A stretch of 64,000 nt of DNA. Origin: JADJNW01 sp964526645. Its GTDB lineage: Bacteria; Bacteroidota; Bacteroidia; Chitinophagales; Saprospiraceae. How positions within the stretch are numbered: position 1 is the first letter of the stretch; the number at the start of each line of letters is the position of its first letter. The notes under the pieces were generated by a model. That model was not told the DNA's origin. It worked only from the letters and a program-made list of their open reading frames with translations, and made no database searches. Below are positions 1 through 8,132 of this stretch, in pieces. The stretch covers positions 1 through 64,000 of the forward strand of contig CAZGJN010000014.1 of assembly GCA_964526645.1 (NCBI GenBank), given 5' to 3'. The translations under genes and the position numbers were made by a program.

Positions 1-1
1 G

Positions 2-118
2 GTAATGCTTCGCGCTTCCGGCACCGAACCCGTACTCCGCGTGTACGCGCAGGCGAAAACTGCCCAGGAGGTGAGAACGATCCTTGATGCGGCACAGGTT
101 ACGATTATGAATCCTTAA
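2..118 (+). CDS. Phosphohexomutase (phosphoglucosamine/phosphomannomutase family), C-terminal fragment
   Basis: Frame 2 is open from the window edge to TAA at 116-118 and gives 38 residues. They include RASGTEPVLRVYAQA, the phosphate-binding C-terminal motif (RxSGTEP..RVY) of alpha-D-phosphohexomutases. These enzymes move phosphate between C1 and C6 of hexose or hexosamine phosphates, and GlmM and ManB/Pgm types share the motif. Only domain 4 is visible, so the substrate cannot be decided. The 3' end lies 8 bp from the convergent acetyltransferase gene. Confidence 0.85.
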   Translation, partial: VMLRASGTEPVLRVYAQAKTAQEVRTILDAAQVTIMNP

Positions 119-126
119 CGCTTTTT

Positions 127-579
127 TCAAACAAACTTAATCATTTCCACATGAGGGATACCGTCCTCCAGGTATTCCTCGCTTACAACTTCAAATCCAA
201 AAGACTGGTAAAATCTTAGCAGATACGTTTGCGCGCCAATTTTAATAGGTTCTTTTCCAAATAGGCGGTAGCATTCCTCGATTGCCGCTTGTACCAATTG
301 CCTTCCTGCGCCAGTGCCGCGAGCGCTTGGGGCACTTATAATCCGTCCAATCGCCGAATGTTCATAGGAAACGCCTTTCGGCAGAAGCCGCGCATACGCA
401 ATGAGCTTGCCAGTTTCGTTCCGCAGCATCAGGTGCCAGCCCTTCAAATCCTTGCCATCTGCATCGAGATAAGGACAATTTTGCTCCACGACAAATACCT
501 CCTGTCGCAATGCCATGATTTCATAGAGTTGATAAACTGTCAATTGTTCAAACGGTAGGCATTCCATTTGCTGCTTCAT
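127..579 (-). CDS. ElaA-type GNAT N-acetyltransferase
   Basis: This 150-residue protein has the single-domain layout of the ElaA branch of the GNAT superfamily. The N-terminal part contains LRQEVFVVEQNCPYLDADG (about residues 25-42), typical of ElaA. The acetyl-CoA pyrophosphate loop is RGTGAGRQL (about 87-95), and QTYLLRFYQSFGF forms the C-terminal beta-bulge region. GNAT enzymes transfer acetyl from acetyl-CoA to an amine; the ElaA substrate is not known. The gene is monocistronic, cytoplasmic (no signal peptide) and convergent with the upstream mutase. The family is clear but the function is open. Confidence 0.85.
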   Translation of the reverse strand: MKQQMECLPFEQLTVYQLYEIMALRQEVFVVEQNCPYLDADGKDLKGWHLMLRNETGKLIAYARLLPKGVSYEHSAIGRIISAPSARGTGAGRQLVQAAIEECYRLFGKEPIKIGAQTYLLRFYQSFGFEVVSEEYLEDGIPHVEMIKFV

Positions 580-822
580 GCCAAATTTATTTCACTTCCA
601 GCAAAGATATGATACCAAACCCAGAATAGAAGGGGCAAAATGTAAAAATCTAAAAACCAGAAAATCAATCAATATTTTTTTAAACGGCAACGGCTGCTTC
701 GGGGATTAGAAAAAATGATCAAAGAGGCTAAGGATTTACAAAGAGAGTTTTGTTGAAATAGGATAGCTATTTTTTGAATAAAGTTAGCGACTTTTACCGC
801 TGTAATAAAAAAGAGTGCAATC

Positions 823-2262
823 GTGCCAAAATATACTTCCTTGCAAAGTGTACAATTTGCCCTTCAATCCGGGAAGCTGAAGCTCACGGATCTTGTACAG
901 TATTACCTTTCGCAGATAGAAAAAACAGCAACGCTCAACGCTTATGTCGAGGTATTTGCTTCAGAAGCCCTGCAAAAAGCGGCAGCGCTCGATGCCAGAT
1001 TTGAGGAAAACCCTGCATCAGTAGGGCGCTTGTTTGGTATGGTACTCTCCATCAAAGACGTGATTTGCTATAAAAATCATTCAGTGACTGCGGGGTCTAA
1101 AATTTTGCAAGGTTTTCATTCGCTGTTTTCAGCTACCGCCGTTGAGCGCCTGTTGGCAGAAGATGCCATCATCATCGGGCGAACCAACTGCGACGAGTTT
1201 GCGATGGGGTCATCCAACGAAAATTCATACTATGGGGCGGTCAGAAATGCAGCAGATCCCACCAAAGTGCCAGGTGGTTCTTCCGGTGGAGCAGCCGTAT
1301 CGGTACAAGCGGACACCTGCCTGGCGGCCCTGGGCTCGGATACAGGCGGATCCGTGCGGCAACCTGCAGCATTTTGTGGCATCATCGGGATGAAACCCAG
1401 TTACGGTCGTATTTCCAGGCATGGCTTGCTGGCCTATGGCTCTTCTTTCGATCAGATCGGGATTTTTGCCAATTCCATTGAAGATACGGCTTTGCTATTA
1501 GAAATAATGGCTGGCGCGGATGGCTTTGACAGCACTGCCAGCGAACAGCCAGTAGAAAATTACACCCAAAAGCTGGAACTTGACAAAAGGGTAAAAATTG
1601 CCTATTTCAAGCCTGCTTTTGAAAATAAAGGCTTGGATGCGGGTATCAAAAAAGTGGCATTTGATTTGATTGAAAAGCTGCGATGGGACGGCCACCAGGT
1701 ATCGGCGATTGATTTTGAATATTTGGACTATATTATTCCGGCCTATTATGTTTTAACCACCGCAGAGGCTTCCTCCAATTTGTCGCGATACGATGGTGTT
1801 CGCTTTGGTTATCGCAGCCCGAATGCAAGCAGCTTGGACAGCAATTACAAAAAATCTCGAACCGAAGGCTTCGGTGCGGAAGTGAAACGCCGAATTATGC
1901 TGGGCACCTTTGTGTTGAGTGCAGGCTATTATGATGCCTATTACACCAAAGCACAGCAAGTACGCCGATTGATTTATGACAGAACCAAAGCCATTCTATC
2001 CGAATTCGATTTTATTTTGATGCCTGCTGCACCCACCACTGCATGGAGTTTGGGTGAAAAGATGAACGATCCCGTGGCCATGTATCTGGCAGATATTTTC
2101 ACGGTACAAGCCAACATGGTAGGCATGCCGGCGATCAGCTTGCCTGTAGGTATAAACGAAAATGGCTTGCCAATAGGCTTGCAATTCATGGCAGACCAAT
2201 TGAAGGAAAGCGACTTATTGGCCTTCGCTCGCTATGTACTCCACGAGAACTTTAACACTTAG
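823..2262 (+). CDS. gatA: Asp-tRNA(Asn)/Glu-tRNA(Gln) amidotransferase subunit A
   Basis: This amidase-signature protein of 479 residues is the normal length for GatA. It hydrolyses glutamine and passes ammonia to GatB, which amidates mischarged Glu-tRNA(Gln) or Asp-tRNA(Asn). The Ser-cisSer-Lys triad is visible as K78 (in SIKD), S153 (in PGGSSGGAA) and S177 (in GSDTGGSVRQP). The start codon is GTG at 823; no in-frame ATG lies upstream that would fit better. gatB and gatC are not adjacent, which is common in Bacteroidota. A generic amidase is the alternative, but the motif spacing fits GatA well. Confidence 0.93.
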   Translation: MPKYTSLQSVQFALQSGKLKLTDLVQYYLSQIEKTATLNAYVEVFASEALQKAAALDARFEENPASVGRLFGMVLSIKDVICYKNHSVTAGSKILQGFHSLFSATAVERLLAEDAIIIGRTNCDEFAMGSSNENSYYGAVRNAADPTKVPGGSSGGAAVSVQADTCLAALGSDTGGSVRQPAAFCGIIGMKPSYGRISRHGLLAYGSSFDQIGIFANSIEDTALLLEIMAGADGFDSTASEQPVENYTQKLELDKRVKIAYFKPAFENKGLDAGIKKVAFDLIEKLRWDGHQVSAIDFEYLDYIIPAYYVLTTAEASSNLSRYDGVRFGYRSPNASSLDSNYKKSRTEGFGAEVKRRIMLGTFVLSAGYYDAYYTKAQQVRRLIYDRTKAILSEFDFILMPAAPTTAWSLGEKMNDPVAMYLADIFTVQANMVGMPAISLPVGINENGLPIGLQFMADQLKESDLLAFARYVLHENFNT

Positions 2263-2264
2263 TG

Positions 2265-2295
2265 TTTGTTGGAAACAATTATTTTGCTATTTTTG
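2265..2295 (+). promoter_or_regulatory. Bacteroidetes-type promoter for the lytic transglycosylase gene
   Basis: TTTG at 2265-2268 is followed after exactly 19 nt by TATTTTTG at 2288-2295. This matches the Bacteroidetes sigma-A consensus (TTTG, 19 nt, TAnnTTTG). Transcription would start near 2301, leaving a leader of about 80 nt before the ATG at 2382. Confidence 0.65.
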
Positions 2296-2381
2296 CGAAA
2301 TCAACATTTTTTTGAGAAAACCAGAACGTTGTAAAAATTTTATTTTCGACCCTGGTTGTTGCAAACCAAACAGACCATATA

Positions 2382-3824
2382 ATGGAGTCATCATCGAAGA
2401 AAAGCTATGTTTTTATTCTGATCTTATCTTTTTTACCACTTCTTTCTTTTACTGATACGCGCCACTCAGAAAGCACCTATCCTGAATTTGATGAAACAAT
2501 CGTCAAGGAACGCGTTGAAAAAATGGATAGCGATGTAGTCGAACCTCGGTATGACATTATCGTGAAAAGTTACCTTAGAACTTACCTGGTGCGAAGCCGG
2601 GCGCATTCTGAAAATATCATCGGGAAGAGCGTCTTGTATTTCCCTATTTTTGAAAAACATCTGAAAGCGCACAATTTACCTACCGATCTGAAATACCTAC
2701 CAATTGTGGAGTCAGCGCTTAATCCCAAGGCAATTTCGCGCGCCAATGCAGTGGGGCTTTGGCAATTCATGGCACCTACTGCCAAAGAATACGGATTGAA
2801 AATAAACAATTACGTGGATGAGCGCTCCGATCCTGAAAAATCAACAGAAGCAGCCATGAAACACCTCCATTTTTTATATCAGAAGTATGAAGATTGGGCC
2901 CTTGTACTGGCAGCTTATAATGGCGGATCGGGCAGAGTAAGCCGTGCGGTGAAGCGCGCACGCAGCAAAAATTATTGGAGGGCGAGGAAATACCTGCCAA
3001 GAGAGACGCACAATTATGTACCTGCTTTTATTGCGGCCACCTATCTGATAAAACATTTTGAGGACCACGAGCTAACGCCTGTTTATCCCTCACTGGACTT
3101 GCAAATCACAGAGACCATAGAAGTCTTTGACGAGTTCAGCTTTTTTGATATTGCCAAAGTGACAGAATTGCCGCTGGATGTAATTGAAGCATTAAATCCG
3201 GCTTATGGCAAAGGGCTTATCCCTGCCGATGAAACGGGCAATTTTATTACACTCCCTAAACGAGTGATAACCATTTTTAAAGAATATGTAGAATCGCGCC
3301 GCCCCGACATGGAGCAGCAATCCGTGGCATCTACACCCGTACTGGTTACTCGTTCTAAGGAAGAGTTGAGTGCTAATTACATCAAGTCGTTTTATACGGT
3401 GAAAGAAGGTGAAACGCTTGAAAAAGTTGCGCAACATCTCAATTGTTCCATTCACCAGTTGAAAGCTTGGAATCAACTCGGCGCAGCCAAACTCCAGCCC
3501 GGGCAGCAATTGGTGGTTTATTATCCTAAAAATACTAAGCGCCCCAAAGAGGTAAAAAGAATAGAAGTGCTTTCAAAATTGAAGGCGCTGCCTACGCCTA
3601 CCCTCCAAACCACTGCCCCTTCTGCTCGATCTTTAAAAGCAGAGGAAGCTTTTCAATCCGATTTGCATTGGACTTATGTAGTGAAAAGGCGAGAAAAACT
3701 GAAGGATATTGCTCTTAGAATACCGGGCATTATCACGGAAGACCTGGAGGCGCTCAATGGAATGTCGGGTAATACAATGCTGAAACCCGGTACGATTATC
3801 AAATTGAAAAAACTCAATCGTTAG
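2382..3824 (+). CDS. MltD-like membrane-associated lytic murein transglycosylase with LysM domains
   Basis: This 480-residue protein has a hydrophobic N-terminus (YVFILILSFLPLLSF) that acts as a signal peptide or anchor. The SLT domain (about residues 95-235) shows the catalytic Glu110 in LPIVESALNPKA, then ANAVGLWQFM and the AAYNGG motif near 178-183, all typical of family 1D transglycosylases. Two LysM peptidoglycan-binding modules follow at about 336-382 (YTVKEGETLEKVAQHLN) and 430-477. It would cleave glycan strands in the periplasm during wall turnover. A consensus promoter lies upstream at 2265-2295. Confidence 0.92.
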   Translation: MESSSKKSYVFILILSFLPLLSFTDTRHSESTYPEFDETIVKERVEKMDSDVVEPRYDIIVKSYLRTYLVRSRAHSENIIGKSVLYFPIFEKHLKAHNLPTDLKYLPIVESALNPKAISRANAVGLWQFMAPTAKEYGLKINNYVDERSDPEKSTEAAMKHLHFLYQKYEDWALVLAAYNGGSGRVSRAVKRARSKNYWRARKYLPRETHNYVPAFIAATYLIKHFEDHELTPVYPSLDLQITETIEVFDEFSFFDIAKVTELPLDVIEALNPAYGKGLIPADETGNFITLPKRVITIFKEYVESRRPDMEQQSVASTPVLVTRSKEELSANYIKSFYTVKEGETLEKVAQHLNCSIHQLKAWNQLGAAKLQPGQQLVVYYPKNTKRPKEVKRIEVLSKLKALPTPTLQTTAPSARSLKAEEAFQSDLHWTYVVKRREKLKDIALRIPGIITEDLEALNGMSGNTMLKPGTIIKLKKLNR

Positions 3825-3858
3825 CCACAGGTTGTCTTTTAACTATATTTCCTTTTTG

Positions 3859-3891
3859 TTGAAAAACTTTACTTCAAAACACTTACTTTTG
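3859..3891 (+). promoter_or_regulatory. Probable promoter for the DUF937 gene
   Basis: TACTTTTG at 3884-3891 is a perfect TAnnTTTG -7 element about 38 nt before the ATG at 3929. The best -33 candidate is TTG at 3859-3861, with a spacing of 22 nt. That is slightly long, so the -7 element carries most of the support. Confidence 0.45.
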
Positions 3892-3928
3892 AGGCAGATT
3901 ACTAATTTACCATTCAAAAACCAGGAAA

Positions 3929-4552
3929 ATGGAAAATAATAACTTAATAGACTTACTTCAGGGACAATTATCTTCGGGTGGAATGTTGGATTTTTTGAGC
4001 CAGCAGATCGGAGGGGAGGATAAGGAAAAGACAGCGGCTGCCACTTCTGGTATTATTTCTACCTTGATAGGCGCGCTTGCTAAAAATACCAGTACGCAGG
4101 AAGGTGCCAATGCTCTTTATAATGCTCTAGAGCGTGACCACGATGGTAGCATTCTTGATGACATTACAGGCATGCTCTCTGGTAATAAACAGCCGCAGCA
4201 ACAAAAAGCCCTGGACGGCGCGGGCATCCTCTGGCATTTGCTGGGCGATAAGCAAAACAATGCGACTAACATGATTAGCAATATGAGTGGCATGGATGCT
4301 CAAAAAGTGGGCAATCTCATGACGATGCTCGCGCCCATCGTGATGGGTATGCTTGGCAAAACAAGGCGCCAGCAAGGACTGGATATTGGAGGGCTTGCTA
4401 ATTTATTAAATAATACGGCTTCTTCGCATTCGAATCAAAACCCCACAATGTCGCTTATCACCAGATTTTTGGATAGCGATGGAGACGGTAGCATCATAGA
4501 TGATGTAGCTGATATGGGATTAAAAATGCTCGGAGGTTTTTTCAAGAAATGA
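3929..4552 (+). CDS. DUF937 family protein (YidB-like)
   Basis: This 207-residue protein starts MENNNLIDLLQGQLSSGGML. It has the DUF937 pattern of a short helical N-terminus, an ATSGIISTLIGALAKN segment and repeated acidic NALERDHDGSILDD / FLDSDGDGSIIDDV loops (about residues 67-81 and 180-195). The D-x-D-G-D loops resemble calcium-binding loops, but whether they bind metal is unknown. There is no signal peptide or membrane segment. The family has no established function. The gene ends just before a bidirectional hairpin shared with the convergent tatA pair. Confidence 0.85.
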   Translation: MENNNLIDLLQGQLSSGGMLDFLSQQIGGEDKEKTAAATSGIISTLIGALAKNTSTQEGANALYNALERDHDGSILDDITGMLSGNKQPQQQKALDGAGILWHLLGDKQNNATNMISNMSGMDAQKVGNLMTMLAPIVMGMLGKTRRQQGLDIGGLANLLNNTASSHSNQNPTMSLITRFLDSDGDGSIIDDVADMGLKMLGGFFKK

Positions 4553-4572
4553 TAAACGCAATAACCTCCATT

Positions 4573-4603
4573 AATAGGGGCGGCAGGAGGCTGCCCCTAT
4601 TTA
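4573..4603. terminator. Bidirectional hairpin between DUF937 and tatA genes
   Basis: AATAGGGGC (4573-4581) and GCCCCTATT (4593-4601) form a perfect 9-bp stem with an 11-nt loop, flanked by A/T-rich sequence on both sides. It sits between convergent genes and overlaps the tatA stop codon. Confidence 0.75.
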
Positions 4604-4825
4604 TTCAGAGTCATCTTTTTTTGCTTCTGCTGTTTTTTTAGCTTCCAACTGTTTTCGCTCTGCTTCTCGCATCCCTTCTTTTAGTTCTGCTTCGATGTTA
4701 GCTCTGGCAGCATTAAACTCCCGAATGCCTTTGCCGATGCCACGCATCAACTCCGGAATCTTTTGCCCGCCAAACAGCAGCAATACTGCAAAAAAAATGA
4801 CCAACCATTCTGTACCGCCTAACAT
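4601..4825 (-). CDS. tatA: Twin-arginine translocase subunit TatA/E (second copy)
   Basis: This 74-residue protein has one short N-terminal membrane helix (WLVIFFAVLLLFGG), a hinge (KIPELMRGIGKGIREF) and an acidic/basic amphipathic tail, the defining TatA/E layout. TatA oligomers form the translocation path for folded proteins bearing twin-Arg signals. It is nearly the same as the tatA gene just upstream (4846-5073): the helix-hinge regions differ by few residues and the tails diverge. It is 20 bp downstream of that gene and probably cotranscribed. No tatC is in the window. Confidence 0.93.
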   Translation of the reverse strand: MLGGTEWLVIFFAVLLLFGGQKIPELMRGIGKGIREFNAARANIEAELKEGMREAERKQLEAKKTAEAKKDDSE

Positions 4826-4845
4826 ATTGGAATATTTAAGAAAGT

Positions 4846-5073
4846 TTAAGCTTCTTTATTTGCTTTTTCTTCAATTTTTTTCTGCTCTGCTTCTTTCATC
4901 CCATCTTTTAACTCCGATTCAACATTTGATCTGGCAGCATTGAATTCCCGAATCCCCTTGCCGATACCACGCATCAGCTCCGGAATTTTTCTTCCGCCAA
5001 ATAACAGCAGCACAGCAAACAAAATAACCAGCCACTCTGTGCCACCTAATGTAAACAATAAGAGATTTGCCAT
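4846..5073 (-). CDS. tatA: Twin-arginine translocase subunit TatA/E (first copy)
   Basis: This 75-residue protein has the same arrangement as its downstream neighbour: LGGTEWLVILFAVLLLFGG, then RKIPELMRGIGKGIREFNA, then a Lys/Glu-rich tail. The extra N-terminal MANLLLF distinguishes it. The pair is most simply explained by a tandem duplication, and one copy could have taken a TatB-like or TatE-like role. A TAAATTTG element on the minus strand (5097-5104) could serve as a -7 box, but no convincing -33 element was seen. Confidence 0.93.
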   Translation of the reverse strand: MANLLLFTLGGTEWLVILFAVLLLFGGRKIPELMRGIGKGIREFNAARSNVESELKDGMKEAEQKKIEEKANKEA

Positions 5074-5185
5074 AATTGAAACAATTTGATGATTTACAAA
5101 TTTATACCCTTTCGCACGAATTCTCCTTATAAGATGCTCAAAAACCCAAAAGGTTTAACACCAGTACGCTCTTTCAACGCACAAT

Positions 5186-6145
5186 TTACTTTTTTAATCC
5201 GATTTCACGCAAACGCTCATCCAGGTATGCGCCGGCAGTGATAGGTTCGTATGCCAATGGATTTTTTTCATTAATACAGCCCGGTAAGCACGTCAAATCC
5301 ATATCGCTTTTTGGATGCAAGAAAAATGGAATAGACAAGCGCGGCAGATGCCACTCCTCACGAGGCGGATTCACTACGCGGTGCGTAGTTGATTTCAAAT
5401 AGTTGTTTGTCAGGCGCTGGAGCATATCTCCGACATTAATCACGATCTCATCCTCTTCGGGCATAATATCTATCCATTCTCCTTCCTTGTTTAGCAATTG
5501 CAAACCCCCAGCAGAAGCGCCTACCAGCAGGGTGATCAAGTTGATGTCCTCGTGCTGCTCTGCCCGAATGGCGGATGCAGGCTCCTGTGCAATGGGAGGG
5601 TAATAAATCGAGCGGAGGATGCTATTGCCTTTTTGGATTTTATCGTCAAAATAATGCTCTTCGATGCCCAAGTGAATCGCGATTGCCCTTAGCAGAGCGC
5701 CTCCAGCTTTTTCAAAAGCTTTGTACAATTGAATACCCAAGGCGGTGAATGTCGGTTCTTCTGCTACATGCACATTTGGCGGATACTGATTTTTGAGCGG
5801 ATCATCGTTGTCCACTTCTTGTCCGATTTGAAAAAACTCTTTCAAGTCAGCTACTTTTGACTGCTTCGCGTGTTCTTTCCCGAAAGAAGTATAGCCGCGT
5901 TGCCCCGCCAAACCTGGAATTTCATATTGGCGCTTGACAGCTTCGGGCAAAGCAAAAAAGCGCTGAGAAGCGGCATAAAAATCTTCGATCAGCGACTTAG
6001 ATACACCGTGGCCGATCACGCCCACAAAACCAATTTCGTGAAAAGCATGCCCCAACGCTTCTACAAAAGCCGCCTGTTCTTCAGGATTCCCTTCTGTAAA
6101 TTGAGATAAACGAACTAATGGAATCGCTCTGACTGTTGTTGTCAT
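5186..6145 (-). CDS. Isopenicillin N synthase-like 2-oxoglutarate/Fe(II) oxygenase
   Basis: This 319-residue protein has a DIOX_N-type N-terminal region (IPLVRLSQFTEGN, with the GHGV motif near 45-48) followed by a jelly-roll oxygenase domain. The Fe(II) ligands are visible as H198-x-D200 (in EQHEDINLIT) and H255 (in STTHRVVNP). The 2OG-binding RxS is R269/S271 (in PRLSIPF). Such enzymes couple 2-oxoglutarate decarboxylation to hydroxylation or related oxidation. The substrate is unknown; bacterial members close to plant gibberellin/ethylene-type oxygenases are common and mostly uncharacterised. No biosynthetic genes flank it. Confidence 0.88.
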   Translation of the reverse strand: MTTTVRAIPLVRLSQFTEGNPEEQAAFVEALGHAFHEIGFVGVIGHGVSKSLIEDFYAASQRFFALPEAVKRQYEIPGLAGQRGYTSFGKEHAKQSKVADLKEFFQIGQEVDNDDPLKNQYPPNVHVAEEPTFTALGIQLYKAFEKAGGALLRAIAIHLGIEEHYFDDKIQKGNSILRSIYYPPIAQEPASAIRAEQHEDINLITLLVGASAGGLQLLNKEGEWIDIMPEEDEIVINVGDMLQRLTNNYLKSTTHRVVNPPREEWHLPRLSIPFFLHPKSDMDLTCLPGCINEKNPLAYEPITAGAYLDERLREIGLKK

Positions 6146-6358
6146 AGATGTAGAATATATTTTTTCAAAAGGTACGCAAAATTATCCAAAATTTCCACTG
6201 CTAACTTATCTAAAAGGCTGGTTATTGCAAATTTGATCTAAAAATTATCTATAAAAAAAAGCCTTCCGACGAATATTTTATGACGCAGATTGATTTACGG
6301 CTTTAATTTGGGGAAAGATTCAAATCCCAGAAAGAGGGTTGTTTAAAATCTATAGGCA

Positions 6359-7582
6359 ATGAAAAACATAATACGACTTTTGGTTTTTTCCTTTTTGCTC
6401 TTGTTTGTTTTTACCCGACTACAAGCCTCCGGTGTTCGCGCCGCTGGGGAGGTACATATTGGTGAACCTGTGAATGGTAATTTATACACTGCTGGCGGCG
6501 AGGTGTACCAAAATGCTTTGATCAATGGTGACTTTATCTGTGCCGGCGGCGAAATTCATATTAATGAACGGATTGCAAAAGACGCTATTCTGACCGGCGC
6601 TGAAATAAAAATTCGAGGTGTCATCGGCGAAGATTTGCGCCTGGCGGGCGGGGAAGCCTCCGTGGAAGCCGATGTAATGGGTGATTTGGTGGTCACAGGT
6701 GGCGAAGTAACAGTAGCAGAAGGCGTGACGATCCATGGCGATGTGTACATTGCAGGCGGAAAGGTTGAAATCGCCGGTACGGTGTTGGGTGAAGTGAAAA
6801 TGGTTGGCGGTGAAATGCATTTCATCGGTATCGCAGCAGGCAATTTTTTTGCAAAAGGAGGCGAACTGCATATTGATGGGGCAATTAAAGGAAAGTCCAC
6901 CTTGGCGGTACATCACCTGAGCCTGGGCAGCAATGCCCGCTTCACCTCAGATGTTCACTATTGGCAAAAAGATGGCAAAATTAATTTTCAGCCTTACGTG
7001 GAAAGTGGTGTTACGGTCATCTATGATACGACTTTAAAATTTGCTGACTTCGACAAGCGCCGCCTTGGCTTTGGCATTTTGGGTTTTACGATTTACCGGC
7101 TGTTAGCTGCCTCCTTGATTATCGTATTGATGGTTTTTTCCTTCGATAAATTTTTTACTCGTCATGCCGGGGCTATTCAGCAGAATGTTCTCAATTCCTT
7201 ATCTTATGGCACGCTTTACCTGGTTTGCTTACCCATGATAATTGGGCTTGCATGCCTCACTGTGATCGGCATTCCGCTTGGCATGATGGCAGCAGGCTTA
7301 TATACGGCTACCCTCATCGGCGCACATGCCCTTACCGCCGTAGTGTGTGCTTACGAACTGGAAAAATACACCAACCAAAATTGGGGAAGAGGCACTATGA
7401 TTGGTATTTCCCTCGGTATTTTTATTCTTTTAAAATTAATAGGCTTTCTTTGGTTTCCTGGTAAAATGGCGCTTTTTGTGGCTACTGCCATTGCCTTTGG
7501 CACGGTTATTCTTTGGGTTCGCAAAGAGCGAGCAGGCAAACACCAAACCGATGAACCTACCCCCGAAAGCGATATGGTATAA
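6359..7582 (+). CDS. Secreted/membrane protein with bactofilin-like polymer-forming repeats
   Basis: This 407-residue protein has an N-terminal signal segment (LLVFSFLLLFVFTRLQAS). Residues about 28-200 consist of short repeats of the form GG-x-hydrophobic-x-hydrophobic (AGGEVY, AGGEIHI, AGGEASV, TGGEVTV, AGGKVEI, VGGEMHF), the right-handed beta-helix pattern of polymer-forming or bactofilin-like proteins. Residues about 240-390 form four or five predicted membrane helices. This layout is widespread in bacteria, often annotated as polymer-forming cytoskeletal or hypothetical, with no proven role. The start ATG at 6359 is followed directly by a basic-hydrophobic signal. Confidence 0.8.
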   Translation: MKNIIRLLVFSFLLLFVFTRLQASGVRAAGEVHIGEPVNGNLYTAGGEVYQNALINGDFICAGGEIHINERIAKDAILTGAEIKIRGVIGEDLRLAGGEASVEADVMGDLVVTGGEVTVAEGVTIHGDVYIAGGKVEIAGTVLGEVKMVGGEMHFIGIAAGNFFAKGGELHIDGAIKGKSTLAVHHLSLGSNARFTSDVHYWQKDGKINFQPYVESGVTVIYDTTLKFADFDKRRLGFGILGFTIYRLLAASLIIVLMVFSFDKFFTRHAGAIQQNVLNSLSYGTLYLVCLPMIIGLACLTVIGIPLGMMAAGLYTATLIGAHALTAVVCAYELEKYTNQNWGRGTMIGISLGIFILLKLIGFLWFPGKMALFVATAIAFGTVILWVRKERAGKHQTDEPTPESDMV

Positions 7583-7590
7583 CTTTCTTC

Positions 7591-7679
7591 GGTAACGGGT
7601 CAAAAGAGTGGACGAGATTTCGTAAATCTTGAAGATTTGCGAAATCTGAAAAGCGAATCAATCGATTTGACCCACTACC
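7591..7679. repeat. MITE-like element with terminal inverted repeats and an internal palindrome
   Basis: GGTAACGGGTCAAA (7591-7604) and TTTGACCCACTACC (7666-7679) are 14-bp imperfect terminal inverted repeats with two mismatches. Inside lies a 33-bp palindrome (7615-7647) with arms AGATTTCGTAAATCTT and AAGATTTGCGAAATCT around a single G. A related 33-bp palindrome lies at 8718-8750. The 89-bp non-coding element looks like a dispersed REP/MITE-type sequence. Confidence 0.6.
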
Positions 7680-7809
7680 CTTTCTTCTATAGAATAAGCA
7701 CCAATAGCCATGGACTTCGAGTTTGTGGCTATTTTTATTTTTAAAACGCTTTAAATCAAACGATTAAAAAATGATTTCGGCAAATAAGCTTTAAAAAATT
7801 GTTAAACTA

Positions 7810-7840
7810 TTGCATTTGTTCTTGCAAGGCTATACATTTG
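7810..7840 (+). promoter_or_regulatory. Promoter of the arginine operon
   Basis: TTG at 7810-7812 precedes TACATTTG at 7833-7840 by 20 nt, matching the Bacteroidetes TTG/TAnnTTTG promoter. The predicted start near 7846 places the leader-peptide ATG (7849) almost at the 5' end of the transcript, so the leader mRNA may be leaderless. Confidence 0.65.
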
Positions 7841-7848
7841 TCCTTGTT

Positions 7849-7914
7849 ATGACGAATATTCTGGCAAATATCATTCCATCTCCAGCTCGTCGTCGCTTCC
7901 CGCGTCGCCCATAG
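7849..7914 (+). CDS. Arginine-rich leader peptide of the arg operon (attenuator)
   Basis: This short ORF has 21 codons and runs from ATG 7849 to TAG 7912-7914. Its C-terminal half reads PARRRFPRRP, with five Arg codons among the last nine. It lies directly behind a consensus promoter, 17 nt before a terminator-like hairpin (7932-7956), and upstream of a gene order made of arginine biosynthesis enzymes. By analogy with classical amino-acid leader peptides, ribosome stalling at Arg codons when Arg-tRNA is scarce would change downstream RNA folding and allow read-through. The regulatory role is inferred from sequence layout. Confidence 0.7.
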   Translation: MTNILANIIPSPARRRFPRRP

Positions 7915-7931
7915 GGGCGTGCATTTTCCAT

Positions 7932-7956
7932 ATCATCCCACAGAGGGAGGATTTTT
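7932..7956 (+). terminator. Attenuator terminator hairpin ahead of the arg operon
   Basis: The stem pairs ATC-A-TCCC with GGGA-G-GAT around a 5-nt ACAGA loop (7932-7952), with one internal mismatch, and runs into TTTTT (7952-7956). A small GC stem, CGCCC/GGGCG, overlaps the last Arg codon and the stop codon of the leader ORF just upstream. An imperfect copy of the terminator's left arm (ATCATTCC, about 7870-7877) occurs within the leader ORF and could form an alternative pairing. Confidence 0.6.
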
Positions 7957-8132
7957 CAGGCGAAAAACCTTCCAATTTCCAGTAACTAAGTTACCAAAAC
8001 ACAGGATTATTATTACACTTGATGATTGATTTGTTTCCTTGCAAATGCTTTTTCAGTCCTAAAAATTTTTTAAAAAAGCCTTGAAAATCAGTCAAAAGTA
8101 ATTAAAAAACAACTTTAAATTCAATTGATACA

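Noticed and set aside
582..609. Promoter-like CAAATTTA and CAAAGATA elements (minus-strand TAnnTTTG) before the ElaA-type gene
   Set aside because: The first is only 3 bp from the start codon and neither has a -33 element at a suitable distance.
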